A DNA stretch of 64,000 bases, taken from positions 248,001 to 312,000 of the forward strand of contig NZ_CP017560.1 of assembly GCF_001753205.1 (NCBI RefSeq). Reading direction: 5' to 3'. The DNA comes from Sporosarcina ureilytica (GTDB lineage Bacteria; Bacillota; Bacilli; Bacillales_A; Planococcaceae). The notes under the pieces are model-generated. The model searched no databases and was not told the DNA's origin. It saw nothing but the letters and a program-made list of their open reading frames with translations. Below, in pieces: positions 53,199 through 62,751 of this stretch. Position numbers and translations under genes: made by a program. Within the stretch, counting starts at the first letter, position 1. Each line of letters begins with the position of its first letter.

Positions 53199-53418
53199 GT
53201 TGATTTCCGTTCCGGGCGGACGCTTTCCGTGGGGCCGGCGGTAAGCCAATCGCAATACGAAGATTGCGATTTGCCGTATTTCTGCTGTTTTTGCAGAAAT
53301 TAAGGCATCCTCTTGGATATACCTGCTCCCAAACGCTTCGCTTTTCGGTCGCAAAAGCCGTTCTTCGTTACGGCTTTGGCTAATCCCACAGGAGTCGCCG
53401 CCCTCCACTCCAATCAAC
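53199..53418. repeat. Structured ~220-bp dispersed repeat, long copy
   Basis: The two ends, GTTGATT...GGGCGG...GTGGG and its complement, pair imperfectly over about 38 bp. Inside lie three hairpins: AATCGCAAT/ATTGCGATT, ATTTCTGC/GCAGAAAT and AAAGCCGT/ACGGCTTT. The middle part repeats the 10.6-kb copy, including the 19-nt stretch CGATTTGCCGTATTTCTGC (53267-53285). A reading frame across it is not coding. I recall similar intergenic elements in Bacillales but no name. Confidence 0.8.
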
Positions 53419-53548
53419 GAAGATACCTCGATATAATAATATTTGAACATATTTATCTAAACATTTATATCACGATTCGAAATTAAAGATAATGAAATTA
53501 ATTCAAGTTAGAAAACAATCTTCGTTTTATTGGAATTAACAGAAAGTG

Positions 53549-53577
53549 TTGACAATTCATTTTTCCTCATTTATGAT
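53549..53577 (+). promoter_or_regulatory. trp operon promoter
   Basis: Consensus TTGACA (53549-53554), 17 nt, TATGAT (53572-53577), directly upstream of the T-box leader. Confidence 0.85.
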
Positions 53578-53589
53578 AAGAACATGAAG

Positions 53590-53945
53590 TTTTATAAGAG
53601 GCAGAAGGTACCGATAGCGGTATCGCCTACGGATAGATTAGTTGAGATGAGAAGAGAATAGCTGAGAAATTATTGAATAAGAAGAGTAGCTAGGGGATGC
53701 GTTTTAGAGAGTCAGTGGCTGGTGAGAACTGATACGCGACCTTTGTGAATGGACTTATGAGAGTCTTTTTGAGTGTATTCAAAAAGAACGTCAATCCTGC
53801 GTTAAGGGATGTGTCTTTAGCATAACTAATTTTAAAGACACGCAAAGTGGAAGTAGTAATACTTCAACAAGAGGTGGCAACGCGGTCTTTCCGTCCTCTG
53901 CAACTGGACTAATCTGTCCAATTGCAGGGGGCTTTTTTTATTTAA
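53590..53945 (+). promoter_or_regulatory. tRNA-Trp T-box riboswitch leader of the trp operon
   Basis: The leader has the stem I landmarks AGAGAGTC...GGTGAGAAC, a candidate specifier TGG at 53750-53752 followed by A, and the T-box AGAGGTGGCAACGCGG (53870-53885). Its TGGC can pair with the GCCA end of tRNA-Trp. The terminator is CTGCAAcTGGAC / GTCCAaTTGCAG (53895-53931) with seven T residues. Uncharged tRNA-Trp should cause read-through. This replaces the TRAP control of B. subtilis. Confidence 0.92.
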
Positions 53946-53970
53946 TAAAGATGAGACGAGGCGAGTAGAG

Positions 53971-55344
53971 ATGAGTGTAGAGCAGACCAGTTTACGTACG
54001 ACAATGAAAAAAATGAATGGGGATTCCTTAACACCCATTTTAATATTTAGAAGGTTGCAAGGTAAGCAGAAGTTTTTGTTGGAAAGTAGTGCAAAACATG
54101 AGGATTCCGGACGTTATTCTTTTATTGGCATGGACCCGATTAAATCCTATCAAGGTAGCGGACGTAAAATAGAGGAGTTCATACATGCATCAAAAAAGAC
54201 GTATGTACATGAAGGCGATATTTTTACGTTGTTAAAACGACTTATGCCAAGGATTTCCGATAGTGTTGAGTTTCCTTTTGCTGGCGGAGCAGTCGGGTAT
54301 GTCAGTTATGGGGCGGGGCGGGCTTCAGGAAAAACAGTGCACAACGAGTTTGAGGTGCCGGAAGTGTATCTCAATATATTTGAAACCGTGATTGTATTTG
54401 ATCATATTTTGAATGAAGTGACGATTGTGCGGACGGAAACGGATATTGTGAAAAAGCATGAAAATCTTGAGGAACTTGCAGAGCAAATTTTATATGGGAA
54501 AGAAGTGAAAGATACAGCATTTACGCTAGGTGAGTTTAATTGTCCACTGTCTCAAGGACAGTTTGAAGACCTCGTGAAAAAAGGGCAACAGTTTATTCGC
54601 GCAGGAGACGTAGAACAAATCGTATTATCTAGACGATTAGAAGCGGATTTTGAAGGGGACCCTTTTCTACTATATCGAAAGTTGCGCAAGCAAAATCCTT
54701 CGCCCTATATGTATTACATGGAAATAGGGGACTCCGTTATTGTTGGGGCATCACCTGAAAGCCTTGTTCGCGTGACGGAAGGAACGATGATGACGAATCC
54801 GATTGCGGGGACGAGAAAGCGGACGAAGGATGAGGACGAAAATCGGAAGTTGGAACAGGAATTAAAGAGTGACCCGAAAGAGTTGATGGAACACGATATG
54901 CTCGTGGTACTTGGGCGCGAAGAGGCAGAAAAAGTGTGTGAACCGGGAACTGTACAAGTGACGAAGCATAAAGAAGTTGTTCACTATGAGCATGTGATGC
55001 ATCTTGTATCAGAAGTGGAAGGCCAGTTAGCGCAAGGTTTACATCCGCTCGATGCGTTGACGACTTGCTTGCCGGCAGGGACGGTAACGGGTTCTCCGAA
55101 ACAAAGAGCAATGGAATTGATAGATGAGTTAGAAGAAGTGCAGCGAGGAATTTACGGCGGTGCGATTGGCTATATCGGATTTAACGGAAATATAGACTTC
55201 GCCTTAACGATTCGTACGATGTATATTCATCAAGGAAAAGCGTATGTGCAAGCCGGAGCAGGAGTTGTTGAGAAGTCCGAGCCGGCAGCAGAGTTTATGG
55301 AAACTGTGAATAAAGCTAAATCCTTATTAGAAGTAGTCGAGTGA
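53971..55344 (+). CDS. trpE: Anthranilate synthase component I
   Basis: The 457-residue chorismate-binding enzyme has the TrpE core GDVEQIVLSRRLEADF, NPSPYMYYMEIGDSVIVGASPESLVRV, NPIAGTRKRTKDEDENRKLEQEL and LPAGTVTGSPKQRAMELIDELE. It makes anthranilate from chorismate with a glutamine amidotransferase partner. No trpG follows, so the amidotransferase is presumably a shared PabA elsewhere. It is the first gene behind the T-box; the ATG follows GAGGCGAG. Confidence 0.95.
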   Translation: MSVEQTSLRTTMKKMNGDSLTPILIFRRLQGKQKFLLESSAKHEDSGRYSFIGMDPIKSYQGSGRKIEEFIHASKKTYVHEGDIFTLLKRLMPRISDSVEFPFAGGAVGYVSYGAGRASGKTVHNEFEVPEVYLNIFETVIVFDHILNEVTIVRTETDIVKKHENLEELAEQILYGKEVKDTAFTLGEFNCPLSQGQFEDLVKKGQQFIRAGDVEQIVLSRRLEADFEGDPFLLYRKLRKQNPSPYMYYMEIGDSVIVGASPESLVRVTEGTMMTNPIAGTRKRTKDEDENRKLEQELKSDPKELMEHDMLVVLGREEAEKVCEPGTVQVTKHKEVVHYEHVMHLVSEVEGQLAQGLHPLDALTTCLPAGTVTGSPKQRAMELIDELEEVQRGIYGGAIGYIGFNGNIDFALTIRTMYIHQGKAYVQAGAGVVEKSEPAAEFMETVNKAKSLLEVVE

Positions 55345-55379
55345 AAAGTAGAGCAGAGTAGAGCAGAGGAGAGATTGAG

Positions 55380-56411
55380 TTGAGAAAGATTATCGAAAAG
55401 GTAGCTGAAGGGTTCCACTTGTCTTTTGAAGAAATGCAAGAGGCGGCACATGTTTTATTTAATGAACAGACAGCAGCAAGTGACATTCGCGATTTTTTAG
55501 TTGCTTTGTCCATTAAAGGGGAGACGGCTCAGGAAATCGCAGGACTTGCAACAGTAATGAGGTCTTTTGCAATTCCACTTGGAAGGGCTAAAGGATCTTT
55601 TATGGATAATTGCGGAACAGGTGGAGATGGCGCAAATACGTTTAATATTAGTACAACAGCTTCATTTGTGTTGGCGGGTGCTGGCGCTAAGTTGGCGAAA
55701 CATGGGAATCGTAAAGTTTCAAGTTCATCAGGAAGTTCAGACGTGCTTGAAGCGCTTGGTGTTCGATTGGATTTTACTACGACTGAGTTAAGACATTTAT
55801 TGGAGACAGAAGGGTTGGCCTTTATTTTTGCCCCTCAAGTGCATCCAAAAATGAAGCGTATCGGCGTAATTCGCGAAGAGATTGGTCAGCGAACAATTTT
55901 TAATTTAGTTGGACCGTTAACGAATCCAATGCCCCTTGCTTCCCAGTTTACTGGCATAAGTAGGGCCGACTTTGCGATGGAGTATGCTTCAGTTCTTGCC
56001 ATGTTGGGAAGGAAACGTGCAATTGTTGTTTCAGGAGCTGGTGGAATGGATGAGGCATCGCTTGCGGGGCAAAACTCTTTCGTTTTATTGGATAAAGGAG
56101 ACCTGATTCCATTTACAATGACTGCCGATGATGTTGGACTAAAAGCCGCTCCTCTTTCTGCGATTCGCGGGGGAGATGCAAGAGAGAATGCTGAGATTGT
56201 TCGTTCTGTGCTCAGCGGAGTGCGAGGACCCCATTTTGATACGGTTGTTTTTAATGCAGGGATTGGATTATTTGCAGATGGTCGTGTTGGAACGATTCAA
56301 GAAGGCGTGAAGAAAGCAATCGATAGCATAGTATCTGGTCGTGCGTTGAAGAAATTGGAAGCCATTGTGTCGTTTAGCAGGGAGTCGAGAAAAGAGGGTG
56401 TGTTGGCATGA
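55380..56411 (+). CDS. trpD: Anthranilate phosphoribosyltransferase
   Basis: The 343-residue enzyme has the phosphoribosyl diphosphate site DNCGTGGDGANTFNISTTASFVLAGAGAKLAKHGNRKVSSSSGSSDVLEALG, then RTIFNLVGPLTNP. It starts at TTG 55380 after AGAGGAGAG. The 35-nt trpE-trpD gap contains a small tandem AGTAGAGCAG duplication. The ATG of trpC overlaps its stop. Confidence 0.95.
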   Translation: MRKIIEKVAEGFHLSFEEMQEAAHVLFNEQTAASDIRDFLVALSIKGETAQEIAGLATVMRSFAIPLGRAKGSFMDNCGTGGDGANTFNISTTASFVLAGAGAKLAKHGNRKVSSSSGSSDVLEALGVRLDFTTTELRHLLETEGLAFIFAPQVHPKMKRIGVIREEIGQRTIFNLVGPLTNPMPLASQFTGISRADFAMEYASVLAMLGRKRAIVVSGAGGMDEASLAGQNSFVLLDKGDLIPFTMTADDVGLKAAPLSAIRGGDARENAEIVRSVLSGVRGPHFDTVVFNAGIGLFADGRVGTIQEGVKKAIDSIVSGRALKKLEAIVSFSRESRKEGVLA

Positions 56412-57196
56412 CAATTTTAGATGAAATATTACAGGAAAAATATAAAGAAGTGGCGCAGTTGCTAGTTGATGTACCCGAAGCAGCGCCAGTCGCAGTGAAG
56501 CGACCTTCTCTTTTTGAGAAATTGGTGGAAACGGATTGTTTACAAGTGATTGCGGAAATGAAACGTGCATCTCCTTCAAAAGGAATGATAAGAGAGGGAG
56601 CTGACCCGGTCGCGCAAGCAAAGGCGTACGAAAAGTCTGGCGCGGCTTGTATTTCGGTGTTGACCGACACGACGTTTTTTAAAGGCTCATTTCAAGACTT
56701 GTCGGATGTTGCAAATGCAGTTCAAACACCATTATTATGTAAAGATTTTATTGTCCATCCAGTGCAAATTGATCGAGCGAAAGCGGCGGGTGCTTCGGTT
56801 GTTTTGCTCATTGTCGCAGCTTTAGACGATGAAAAGTTAGCAGAACTTCATGCGTATGCACTGTCATTAGGATTGGAAGTGCTTGTGGAAGTGCATGACG
56901 TTCCGGAATTAACGCGTGCATTACAAATCGATGCGGCGTTAATCGGCGTGAATAATCGAGACTTAAAAACTTTCGAGGTGGATTTAAAGCGGACGGAAGA
57001 GGTTGCGGCTGCATTTCCATTTCATGAAGAACGTGTACTTATTAGCGAAAGCGGGATGGCTGGCAGTGCAGATGCGGAGCGAGTTGCTGAAGCGGGGGCA
57101 AGCGCGGTGTTAGTTGGTGAGTCACTGATGCGTTGCGGTTCAGTCGAGGAAGCCATCCAATCGATGCAAGTTCGATTACCGAGGAAAGTTAGATGA
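56408..57196 (+). CDS. trpC: Indole-3-glycerol phosphate synthase
   Basis: The 262-residue TIM-barrel enzyme contains VIAEMKRASPSKGMI, PLLCKDFIVHPVQID, VLVEVHDVPELTRAL, GVNNRDLKTFEVDL and LISESGMAG, the catalytic Lys and Glu positions of TrpC. It converts CdRP to indole-3-glycerol phosphate. ATGA overlaps at both ends (trpD stop and trpF start) indicate coupled translation. Confidence 0.95.
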   Translation: MTILDEILQEKYKEVAQLLVDVPEAAPVAVKRPSLFEKLVETDCLQVIAEMKRASPSKGMIREGADPVAQAKAYEKSGAACISVLTDTTFFKGSFQDLSDVANAVQTPLLCKDFIVHPVQIDRAKAAGASVVLLIVAALDDEKLAELHAYALSLGLEVLVEVHDVPELTRALQIDAALIGVNNRDLKTFEVDLKRTEEVAAAFPFHEERVLISESGMAGSADAERVAEAGASAVLVGESLMRCGSVEEAIQSMQVRLPRKVR

Positions 57197-57807
57197 CAAA
57201 AGTAAAGATTTGTGGATTAACTGAACAACAGCATATCGAAGCGGCCGTTGAAGCAGGTGTGGATGCAATCGGATTTGTGTTTGCGCCAAGTAGCAGACAA
57301 ATTTCTGTCAATGAAGCGAAGCAACTTAGTGCATTGATTCCAAAAGGCGTTTTAAAAATTGGTGTCTTTGTCAATGCAACGGCAGAAGAACTTCACCACA
57401 TTTACCAAGAAGTCGGATTGGATTATATTCAATTACACGGTGAAGAAACGCCAGAATTTATTCGAAAGGTTGGTCTTCCAACGATCAAATCATTTGCGGT
57501 TCGAAAAGCGGAGGATGTGTTGGAAGCGAAGGCGTACGACGTCGATTATTATTTGTTCGATGCACCTGGAACGGTTTATAAAGGCGGAAGCGGCGTTACT
57601 TTTGATTGGGCACTTTTGCGAGGTAGTGGTGTTTCCACAGAAAAGTTAATCCTTGCAGGAGGCTTGCATGCAGAGAACGTACAAGAGGCAATAGAACGTG
57701 TGCAGCCGTTTATGGTCGATGTATCAAGCGGAGTAGAGAAAAATAAGAGAAAAGATGGGCTGTTGATGCAAACGTTTATTGAAACAGTTCGAGATGAGGA
57801 GAGATGA
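57193..57807 (+). CDS. trpF: Phosphoribosylanthranilate isomerase
   Basis: The 204-residue TIM barrel has KICGLTEQQHIEAAVEAGVDAIGFVFAPSSR with the catalytic Cys, IQLHGEETPEFI and LILAGGLHAENV...VDVSSGVEKNKRKDG. It performs the Amadori rearrangement before TrpC in the pathway. Its start overlaps trpC by four bases and its stop is three bases before trpB. Confidence 0.95.
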   Translation: MTKVKICGLTEQQHIEAAVEAGVDAIGFVFAPSSRQISVNEAKQLSALIPKGVLKIGVFVNATAEELHHIYQEVGLDYIQLHGEETPEFIRKVGLPTIKSFAVRKAEDVLEAKAYDVDYYLFDAPGTVYKGGSGVTFDWALLRGSGVSTEKLILAGGLHAENVQEAIERVQPFMVDVSSGVEKNKRKDGLLMQTFIETVRDEER

Positions 57808-57810
57808 GAA

Positions 57811-59016
57811 ATGGTAAAAGAAAGAGAAACGATTGAAAAAGCAGGAAGATACGGTAAGTTTGGTGGGCAATACGTGCCTGAGACGTTAATGACGGCATTG
57901 AATGAATTGGAAGCAGCGTATGATGAGGCGATGGAGGATACAGCATTTTTAGCGGAAGTAGATTATTATTTAACGGATTTTGTCGGGAGAGAAACACCGC
58001 TTTATTTCGCGGAACGTCTTACGAAAGAAGCAGGCGGGGCGAAGATTTACTTGAAGCGTGAAGATTTAAATCATACAGGTGCCCATAAAATTAACAATAC
58101 GATCGGTCAAGCATTGCTTGCGGTACGTATGGGGAAAAAGAAAATTGTCGCTGAGACGGGAGCAGGTCAACACGGAGTTGCGACGGCCACGGTTTGTGCG
58201 TTATTCGACTTAGAATGTACGATTTTCATGGGGAAGGAAGATATTCGCAGGCAAGCACTCAATGTATTTCGGATGGAATTACTCGGTGCTAAAGTTGTAT
58301 CGGTTGACCAAGGTGCTGGGACGTTAAAAGATGCAGTCAATGAAGCACTTCGTTACTGGGTCACAAATGTGGAAGATACACATTATATTTTAGGATCTGC
58401 ACTAGGACCACACCCGTTTCCAAAGATTGTTCGTGATTTTCAACGTGTGATTGGCGTGGAGACGAGGCGCCAAGTTATAGAAAAGGAAAATCGATTGCCT
58501 GATGCTGTTGTTGCTTGTGTAGGCGGCGGCAGTAATGCAATCGGCATGTTCCATCCTTTTGTGGAAGACGAAGAAGTTGCATTATATGGTGTAGAAGCAG
58601 CAGGTAGCGGGATTTCAACCGGGTTACATTCTGCAGCCATTGCGGATGAAAAAGAAGGTGTCTTGCACGGTGCCTATATGTATATCTTGCAAGATGAAGA
58701 CGGTTTAATTCAAGAAGCCCATTCGATTTCAGCGGGACTGGATTACCCGGCAATTGGGCCAGAACATAGTTATTTACATGATATTGGAAGAGTCACATAC
58801 ACTTCTGTAACAGATGAAGGTGCATTGGAGGCACTGCAATTATTGTCGAAAAAAGAAGGCATTTTGCCGGCACTTGAAAGCGCGCATGCTGTTCAATTTG
58901 CGGTTAAGCTTGCAAGTGAAATGAAGAAAGATGAAATTGTTGTTATTTGTCTTTCTGGACGTGGGGATAAAGACGTTCAAACAATTAAGGATGCATTGGG
59001 AGGGGAAGAGCGATGA
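57811..59016 (+). CDS. trpB: Tryptophan synthase beta chain
   Basis: The 401-residue PLP enzyme starts [16 protein letters not shown]. The PLP lysine lies in [19 protein letters not shown], followed by [17 protein letters not shown] and the phosphate-binding [13 protein letters not shown]. It joins indole and serine. The stop overlaps the trpA start (ATGA), matching the alpha2beta2 complex they form. Confidence 0.97.
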   Translation: MVKERETIEKAGRYGKFGGQYVPETLMTALNELEAAYDEAMEDTAFLAEVDYYLTDFVGRETPLYFAERLTKEAGGAKIYLKREDLNHTGAHKINNTIGQALLAVRMGKKKIVAETGAGQHGVATATVCALFDLECTIFMGKEDIRRQALNVFRMELLGAKVVSVDQGAGTLKDAVNEALRYWVTNVEDTHYILGSALGPHPFPKIVRDFQRVIGVETRRQVIEKENRLPDAVVACVGGGSNAIGMFHPFVEDEEVALYGVEAAGSGISTGLHSAAIADEKEGVLHGAYMYILQDEDGLIQEAHSISAGLDYPAIGPEHSYLHDIGRVTYTSVTDEGALEALQLLSKKEGILPALESAHAVQFAVKLASEMKKDEIVVICLSGRGDKDVQTIKDALGGEER

Positions 59017-59804
59017 CGAAACAGTTGTTAACGGAGGCGATTGTTCAGAGTGTAAATCAGGGAGGAAAGGCATTTGTCCCTTACATAATGGCGGGAGATG
59101 GAGGTTTAGAAAAGCTGAAAAAGGACATTTTATTCCTCCAAGAAAGTGGCGTTACAGCGATTGAGCTTGGTATTCCATTTTCCGATCCTGTCGCGGATGG
59201 CCCCGTCATTCAAGCCGCTGGTGAACGTGCATTGACACACGGCGTTACGCTCCGAAAAGTCCTACAAGCCATTCATTCTTTTAAAGATGAGGTGACAGTT
59301 CCGCTCGTGTTAATGACGTATTTAAATCCAATCATCTGTTACGGCATTGATCAGTTTGTAAGGGATTGTGCAGCGTCAGGAGTAAGCGGAATTATCGTTC
59401 CAGATTTACCGTTGGAAGAAAGCGCGTTATTACAGCCTGCGCTTCAAGAAGCAGATATTGCGCTTATCCCACTTGTTTCGCTAACGAGCCCAGTAGAACG
59501 AATTGAAAAAATTGTTGCTGAAAGTGAAGGTTTTATTTATGCAGTCACTGTGAATGGCATTACAGGGGTAAGAAATGGATTTGGTGATGCACTAGAAAAT
59601 CATTTGCAAAAATTAAAAGACATAAGCCCGGTTCCTGTGCTTGCTGGATTCGGAATATCCACTGTTGAGCAAGTGCAGAATATCGGCGCATCTGTAGATG
59701 GGGTAATCGTAGGAAGTGCTATTGTTCAAGCGTTGCATGAGGAAGAATATGGTAAGATAAAGTCATTAATAAACGCCTCCAAACCGACGCCTATCACAAA
59801 ATAA
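59013..59804 (+). CDS. trpA: Tryptophan synthase alpha chain
   Basis: The 263-residue TIM barrel has the catalytic Glu in [24 protein letters not shown], the Asp in [24 protein letters not shown] and [27 protein letters not shown]. It cleaves indole-3-glycerol phosphate and channels indole to TrpB. It is the last gene of trpEDCFBA. No strong hairpin follows it, so aroA-type genes are absent and the transcript may run into the next gene. Confidence 0.97.
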   Translation: MTKQLLTEAIVQSVNQGGKAFVPYIMAGDGGLEKLKKDILFLQESGVTAIELGIPFSDPVADGPVIQAAGERALTHGVTLRKVLQAIHSFKDEVTVPLVLMTYLNPIICYGIDQFVRDCAASGVSGIIVPDLPLEESALLQPALQEADIALIPLVSLTSPVERIEKIVAESEGFIYAVTVNGITGVRNGFGDALENHLQKLKDISPVPVLAGFGISTVEQVQNIGASVDGVIVGSAIVQALHEEEYGKIKSLINASKPTPITK

Positions 59805-59958
59805 AAGCGGTTATCAAATAAGTGGAATGAGTAGGATAATTGAGTTTCCTCTATTATATATACACTTTACGCTGCTAGAGAATGTTAGTATGATATTCAT
59901 GACGAAGTGAAACCTTATCGCTTGTCATGCGTACATATATATATAAGGAGTGGGTGGC

Positions 59959-60933
59959 GTGAATACGGGTATGTTTCGAAATGAAGTAGAAATGACATAT
60001 GAAAAAGTGAAATCATTAGCTGGATGGACGGTTGATAAAGATGTTGTACTGACAATTACTTCCTATTACGTCACTTCAGAGAGAGAGTTTGATGCGGAAA
60101 GTTTAAATCGGGCAATGGATGCGATTAAGGATAAAACAGGCTGGTTTTCTCCTCTACGGGGTAATCTACTGCCAATGATTGCTGCATTTCTCGATAGACC
60201 TGACGTAGTAATTGAAGAAGAGGTGACCCGTCTATTTGATAAGCAGCGTATGTTACGTTCTGTTGGTTTTCGGAATACCATTCATTCGTATTTAGCGGCA
60301 CTGCTCATGACAGACGATCCTGATTTGTATGAGATGGAAGCTAGACAAGCAAAAGCATTATTTGTTGAAATGAAGAAACAACATTATTTTTTAACATCTG
60401 ATGATGATTATGCTTACGCAGTTTTACTTGGCAATAGAGGTTTTAATCCAGTTGAACATGCAAAGGCAATGCGCCTATATTATGATACGCTTCGTAAACA
60501 AGGGTTTCGCGGTGGCAATGAATTGCAATGGATGTCCCAAGTGTTGACATATATTGAAGCACCTTTTCAAGAGTCAAATGTTTTAAGGGCGCATGAAATT
60601 ACAAACTTTTTAAAAGAGAAAGCGAAAGTTCGACAAGTCCATTATCCGATGATTGGTTTTCTAACTGTATTCGGTATACAGGATAAAGAGCTAGAGAAAA
60701 TTTTAGATTTAACCCAGTCACTGGAGGAAACAAAAATCCTAAAAGGGAAAAGAGAAATGGCACTCTCGATATCAATCGGATATGTATTAAATGAGTTAAT
60801 TGAAAATCAGACAGCCCTAAGTGTAAGTCTTGCAACTTCTACGGAACTGATTATACAGGCCCAACAAGCGATTATGGCTGCAACGATTGCTGCAATGGCT
60901 TCGTCTGCGGCAACGAACTCTTCAAACTCTTGA
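59959..60933 (+). CDS. DUF4003 family protein
   Basis: The 324-residue mostly helical soluble protein contains KDKTGWFSPLRGNLLPMIAAFLD, LTSDDDYAYAVLLG and RGGNELQWMSQVLTY, features of the Bacilli family DUF4003. It ends in an Ala/Gln/Ser-rich tail (QAQQAIMAATIAAMASSAATNSS). Function is unknown. The GTG at 59959 is eight bases from AAGGAG; GTG 59950 sits against the site. Confidence 0.75.
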   Translation: MNTGMFRNEVEMTYEKVKSLAGWTVDKDVVLTITSYYVTSEREFDAESLNRAMDAIKDKTGWFSPLRGNLLPMIAAFLDRPDVVIEEEVTRLFDKQRMLRSVGFRNTIHSYLAALLMTDDPDLYEMEARQAKALFVEMKKQHYFLTSDDDYAYAVLLGNRGFNPVEHAKAMRLYYDTLRKQGFRGGNELQWMSQVLTYIEAPFQESNVLRAHEITNFLKEKAKVRQVHYPMIGFLTVFGIQDKELEKILDLTQSLEETKILKGKREMALSISIGYVLNELIENQTALSVSLATSTELIIQAQQAIMAATIAAMASSAATNSSNS

Positions 60934-61013
60934 AGTAATAAAAACAACTAAAAACTGACAAATGAACAAGTCTATTAGGAAACTACTAGGAGACATGTTG
61001 TGTCAATGACATT

Positions 61014-61046
61014 AGTCCCGTTATCGTACAGATAACGGGTTTTTTG
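61014..61046 (+). terminator. Terminator after the DUF4003 gene
   Basis: TCCCGTTATC-gtaca-GATAACGGGTTTTTT. Confidence 0.88.
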
Positions 61047-61283
61047 TTGATTTATAAATGAAATGTTGAAAAAAAGATATAGGAGTAAAATGATTTAGAA
61101 ATTCGGCATAAAATTCGATGAAATCAATGTTTGCAGCATTATTATTACTTTGTAAATGATTCAAATAAATAGAATTACTAAAAAATGGAGTTGTCAATTT
61201 AAAATTTCTGTAGTATATTAGTGCAAGTAGTTTGATATTCTGAAAATTATATATAGGCGGAACTATAAGCTTTTAATAGTTTT

Positions 61284-61484
61284 ATGTTAGGGGTAATTAT
61301 TCTTGGGAAAAATAAGTTTGGAAATTATAAATCTCCGCACTTCGCTAACGTCATGGGAGACTATTATGCTGCGGTAGATAATGATTCCTTGAAAATCCAC
61401 AAGAGTGCAGTACCCGTAAACTATTGTAGTCGGAATATTCCGTTGGTAAAATGCAAAAGTAATGAGTCTATATTCATATCATGA
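61284..61484 (+). pseudogene. Decayed N-terminal fragment of an oligopeptide ABC ATPase
   Basis: A 66-codon frame reads VMGDYYAAVDNDSLKIHKSAV, which aligns with RIGDEYYPAVDDVSLTVNKNEV of the intact ATPase that starts 254 bp downstream. After that point the similarity ends before the Walker A motif would appear (NYCSRNIPL). It looks like the dead start of a duplicated OppD/DppD gene. The rest of 61047-61737 holds nothing else recognisable. Confidence 0.55.
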
Positions 61485-61737
61485 AGAACCATTGGATAAT
61501 TCCATTGATTGGTATTAATTTGATGGTTTTCTTATATAAAAAATATAATTTTACTTACTAGTGTCGATGTGGAAAGAAGGAAATAACTATACAGATATAA
61601 TTCTATTGAAATGGTTTTTTTATAGTGGAAATCCGCGATAAATAGAGATAAGTAGTGATTTTCATAATCCAACGTATCGTACTGACATACATACATGATT
61701 GAATTTGGATTTAATTTTAGTTGGGACGGTGGATAAA

Positions 61738-62751
61738 GTGTCGAATGGTATTCTTGAGATTAAAAATTTGACAACGTCATTTCGAATTGGTGATGAGTAC
61801 TATCCAGCAGTCGATGATGTTTCACTTACAGTAAATAAAAATGAGGTATTAGCCATCGTTGGAGAGTCAGGATGCGGAAAGAGTGCTTTAGCATTCTCTA
61901 TTATGGGGCTTCATCGTCATGCAAAAATCGATGGTGAAATCATGTATAATGGTCAAAATTTAAATGGCATGTCTCCTGAGCAATTAAATAAATTAAGAGG
62001 TAGTTCGTTAGGGATGATATTCCAAGACCCATTAACGGCTTTAAACCCATTAATGATTATTGGTCAACAAATCGATGAAGTTCTTTATTTACATAATCGA
62101 TCAATGTCGCCTGCGAAGCGAAAAGAAAAGGTATTGTCTCTACTAGAAGAGGTAGGGATTCTTTATCCCGAAAGAACATATGAACAATTTCCACATGAAT
62201 TATCGGGTGGTATGAGACAAAGAATTATTATAGCGATTGCAATCGCGAATAATCCTGGCCTTTTAATCGCGGATGAACCGACAACAGCGTTGGACGCAAC
62301 AATACAATCACAAATTTTAGATTTAATTAATCAATTAAAAGAAAATATGAAAGCTGGGATTGTGTTAATTACGCATGACCTAGGTGTCGTAGCTGAAATC
62401 GCTGACAGGGTCGCGGTTATGTATGCGGGTCAAATTGTTGAAATTGCAGATGTGCATACTTTGTTTGAAAATCCATTACATCCTTATACGAAATCATTAT
62501 TAAACTCAATTCCATCATCAGTTGCACCGAAGTCAGAGTTGCATGTCATTCAAGGGATTGTACCATCTTTGCAAAACTTGCCTAGAAAGGGTTGCCGTTT
62601 TAGTGCAAGAATCCCATGGATAGACGAATCAAAACATGCAGAAAACCCTACTTTAAATGAAGTAGAACCAGGACACTTTGTTCGATGTACATGCTATAAA
62701 GATTTTTATTTACCAAGTGAAAGGGAGGATGGACATCATGGCATATCTTGA
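61738..62751 (+). CDS. Opp/Dpp-type peptide ABC transporter ATP-binding protein (D subunit)
   Basis: The 337-residue ATPase has Walker A GESGCGKSA (about 42), Q-loop IFQDPLTALNP, signature LSGGMRQR, Walker B LLIADEPTTALD and the switch His in ITHDLGV. The C-terminal oligopeptide-transporter extension has the CRFSARIPWIDESKH...HFVRCTCY cysteine cluster, which may hold an iron-sulfur cluster as in other OppD proteins. The GTG at 61738 is spaced from GGACGGTGG. It overlaps the next gene by 14 nt. Confidence 0.9.
   Translation: MSNGILEIKNLTTSFRIGDEYYPAVDDVSLTVNKNEVLAIVGESGCGKSALAFSIMGLHRHAKIDGEIMYNGQNLNGMSPEQLNKLRGSSLGMIFQDPLTALNPLMIIGQQIDEVLYLHNRSMSPAKRKEKVLSLLEEVGILYPERTYEQFPHELSGGMRQRIIIAIAIANNPGLLIADEPTTALDATIQSQILDLINQLKENMKAGIVLITHDLGVVAEIADRVAVMYAGQIVEIADVHTLFENPLHPYTKSLLNSIPSSVAPKSELHVIQGIVPSLQNLPRKGCRFSARIPWIDESKHAENPTLNEVEPGHFVRCTCYKDFYLPSEREDGHHGIS

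Noticed and set aside
53172-53450. 92-codon minus-strand frame
   Set aside because: It runs through the inverted ends and hairpins of the dispersed repeat; the protein is low in coherent hydrophobic pattern and has no ribosome site. Treated as repeat, not gene.
55345-55379. Tandem AGTAGAGCAG in the trpE-trpD gap as a regulatory site
   Set aside because: Only two imperfect copies directly next to the ribosome site; more likely slippage than a regulator target. GAG/TAG triplets raised the thought of a TRAP site but the number and spacing do not fit.
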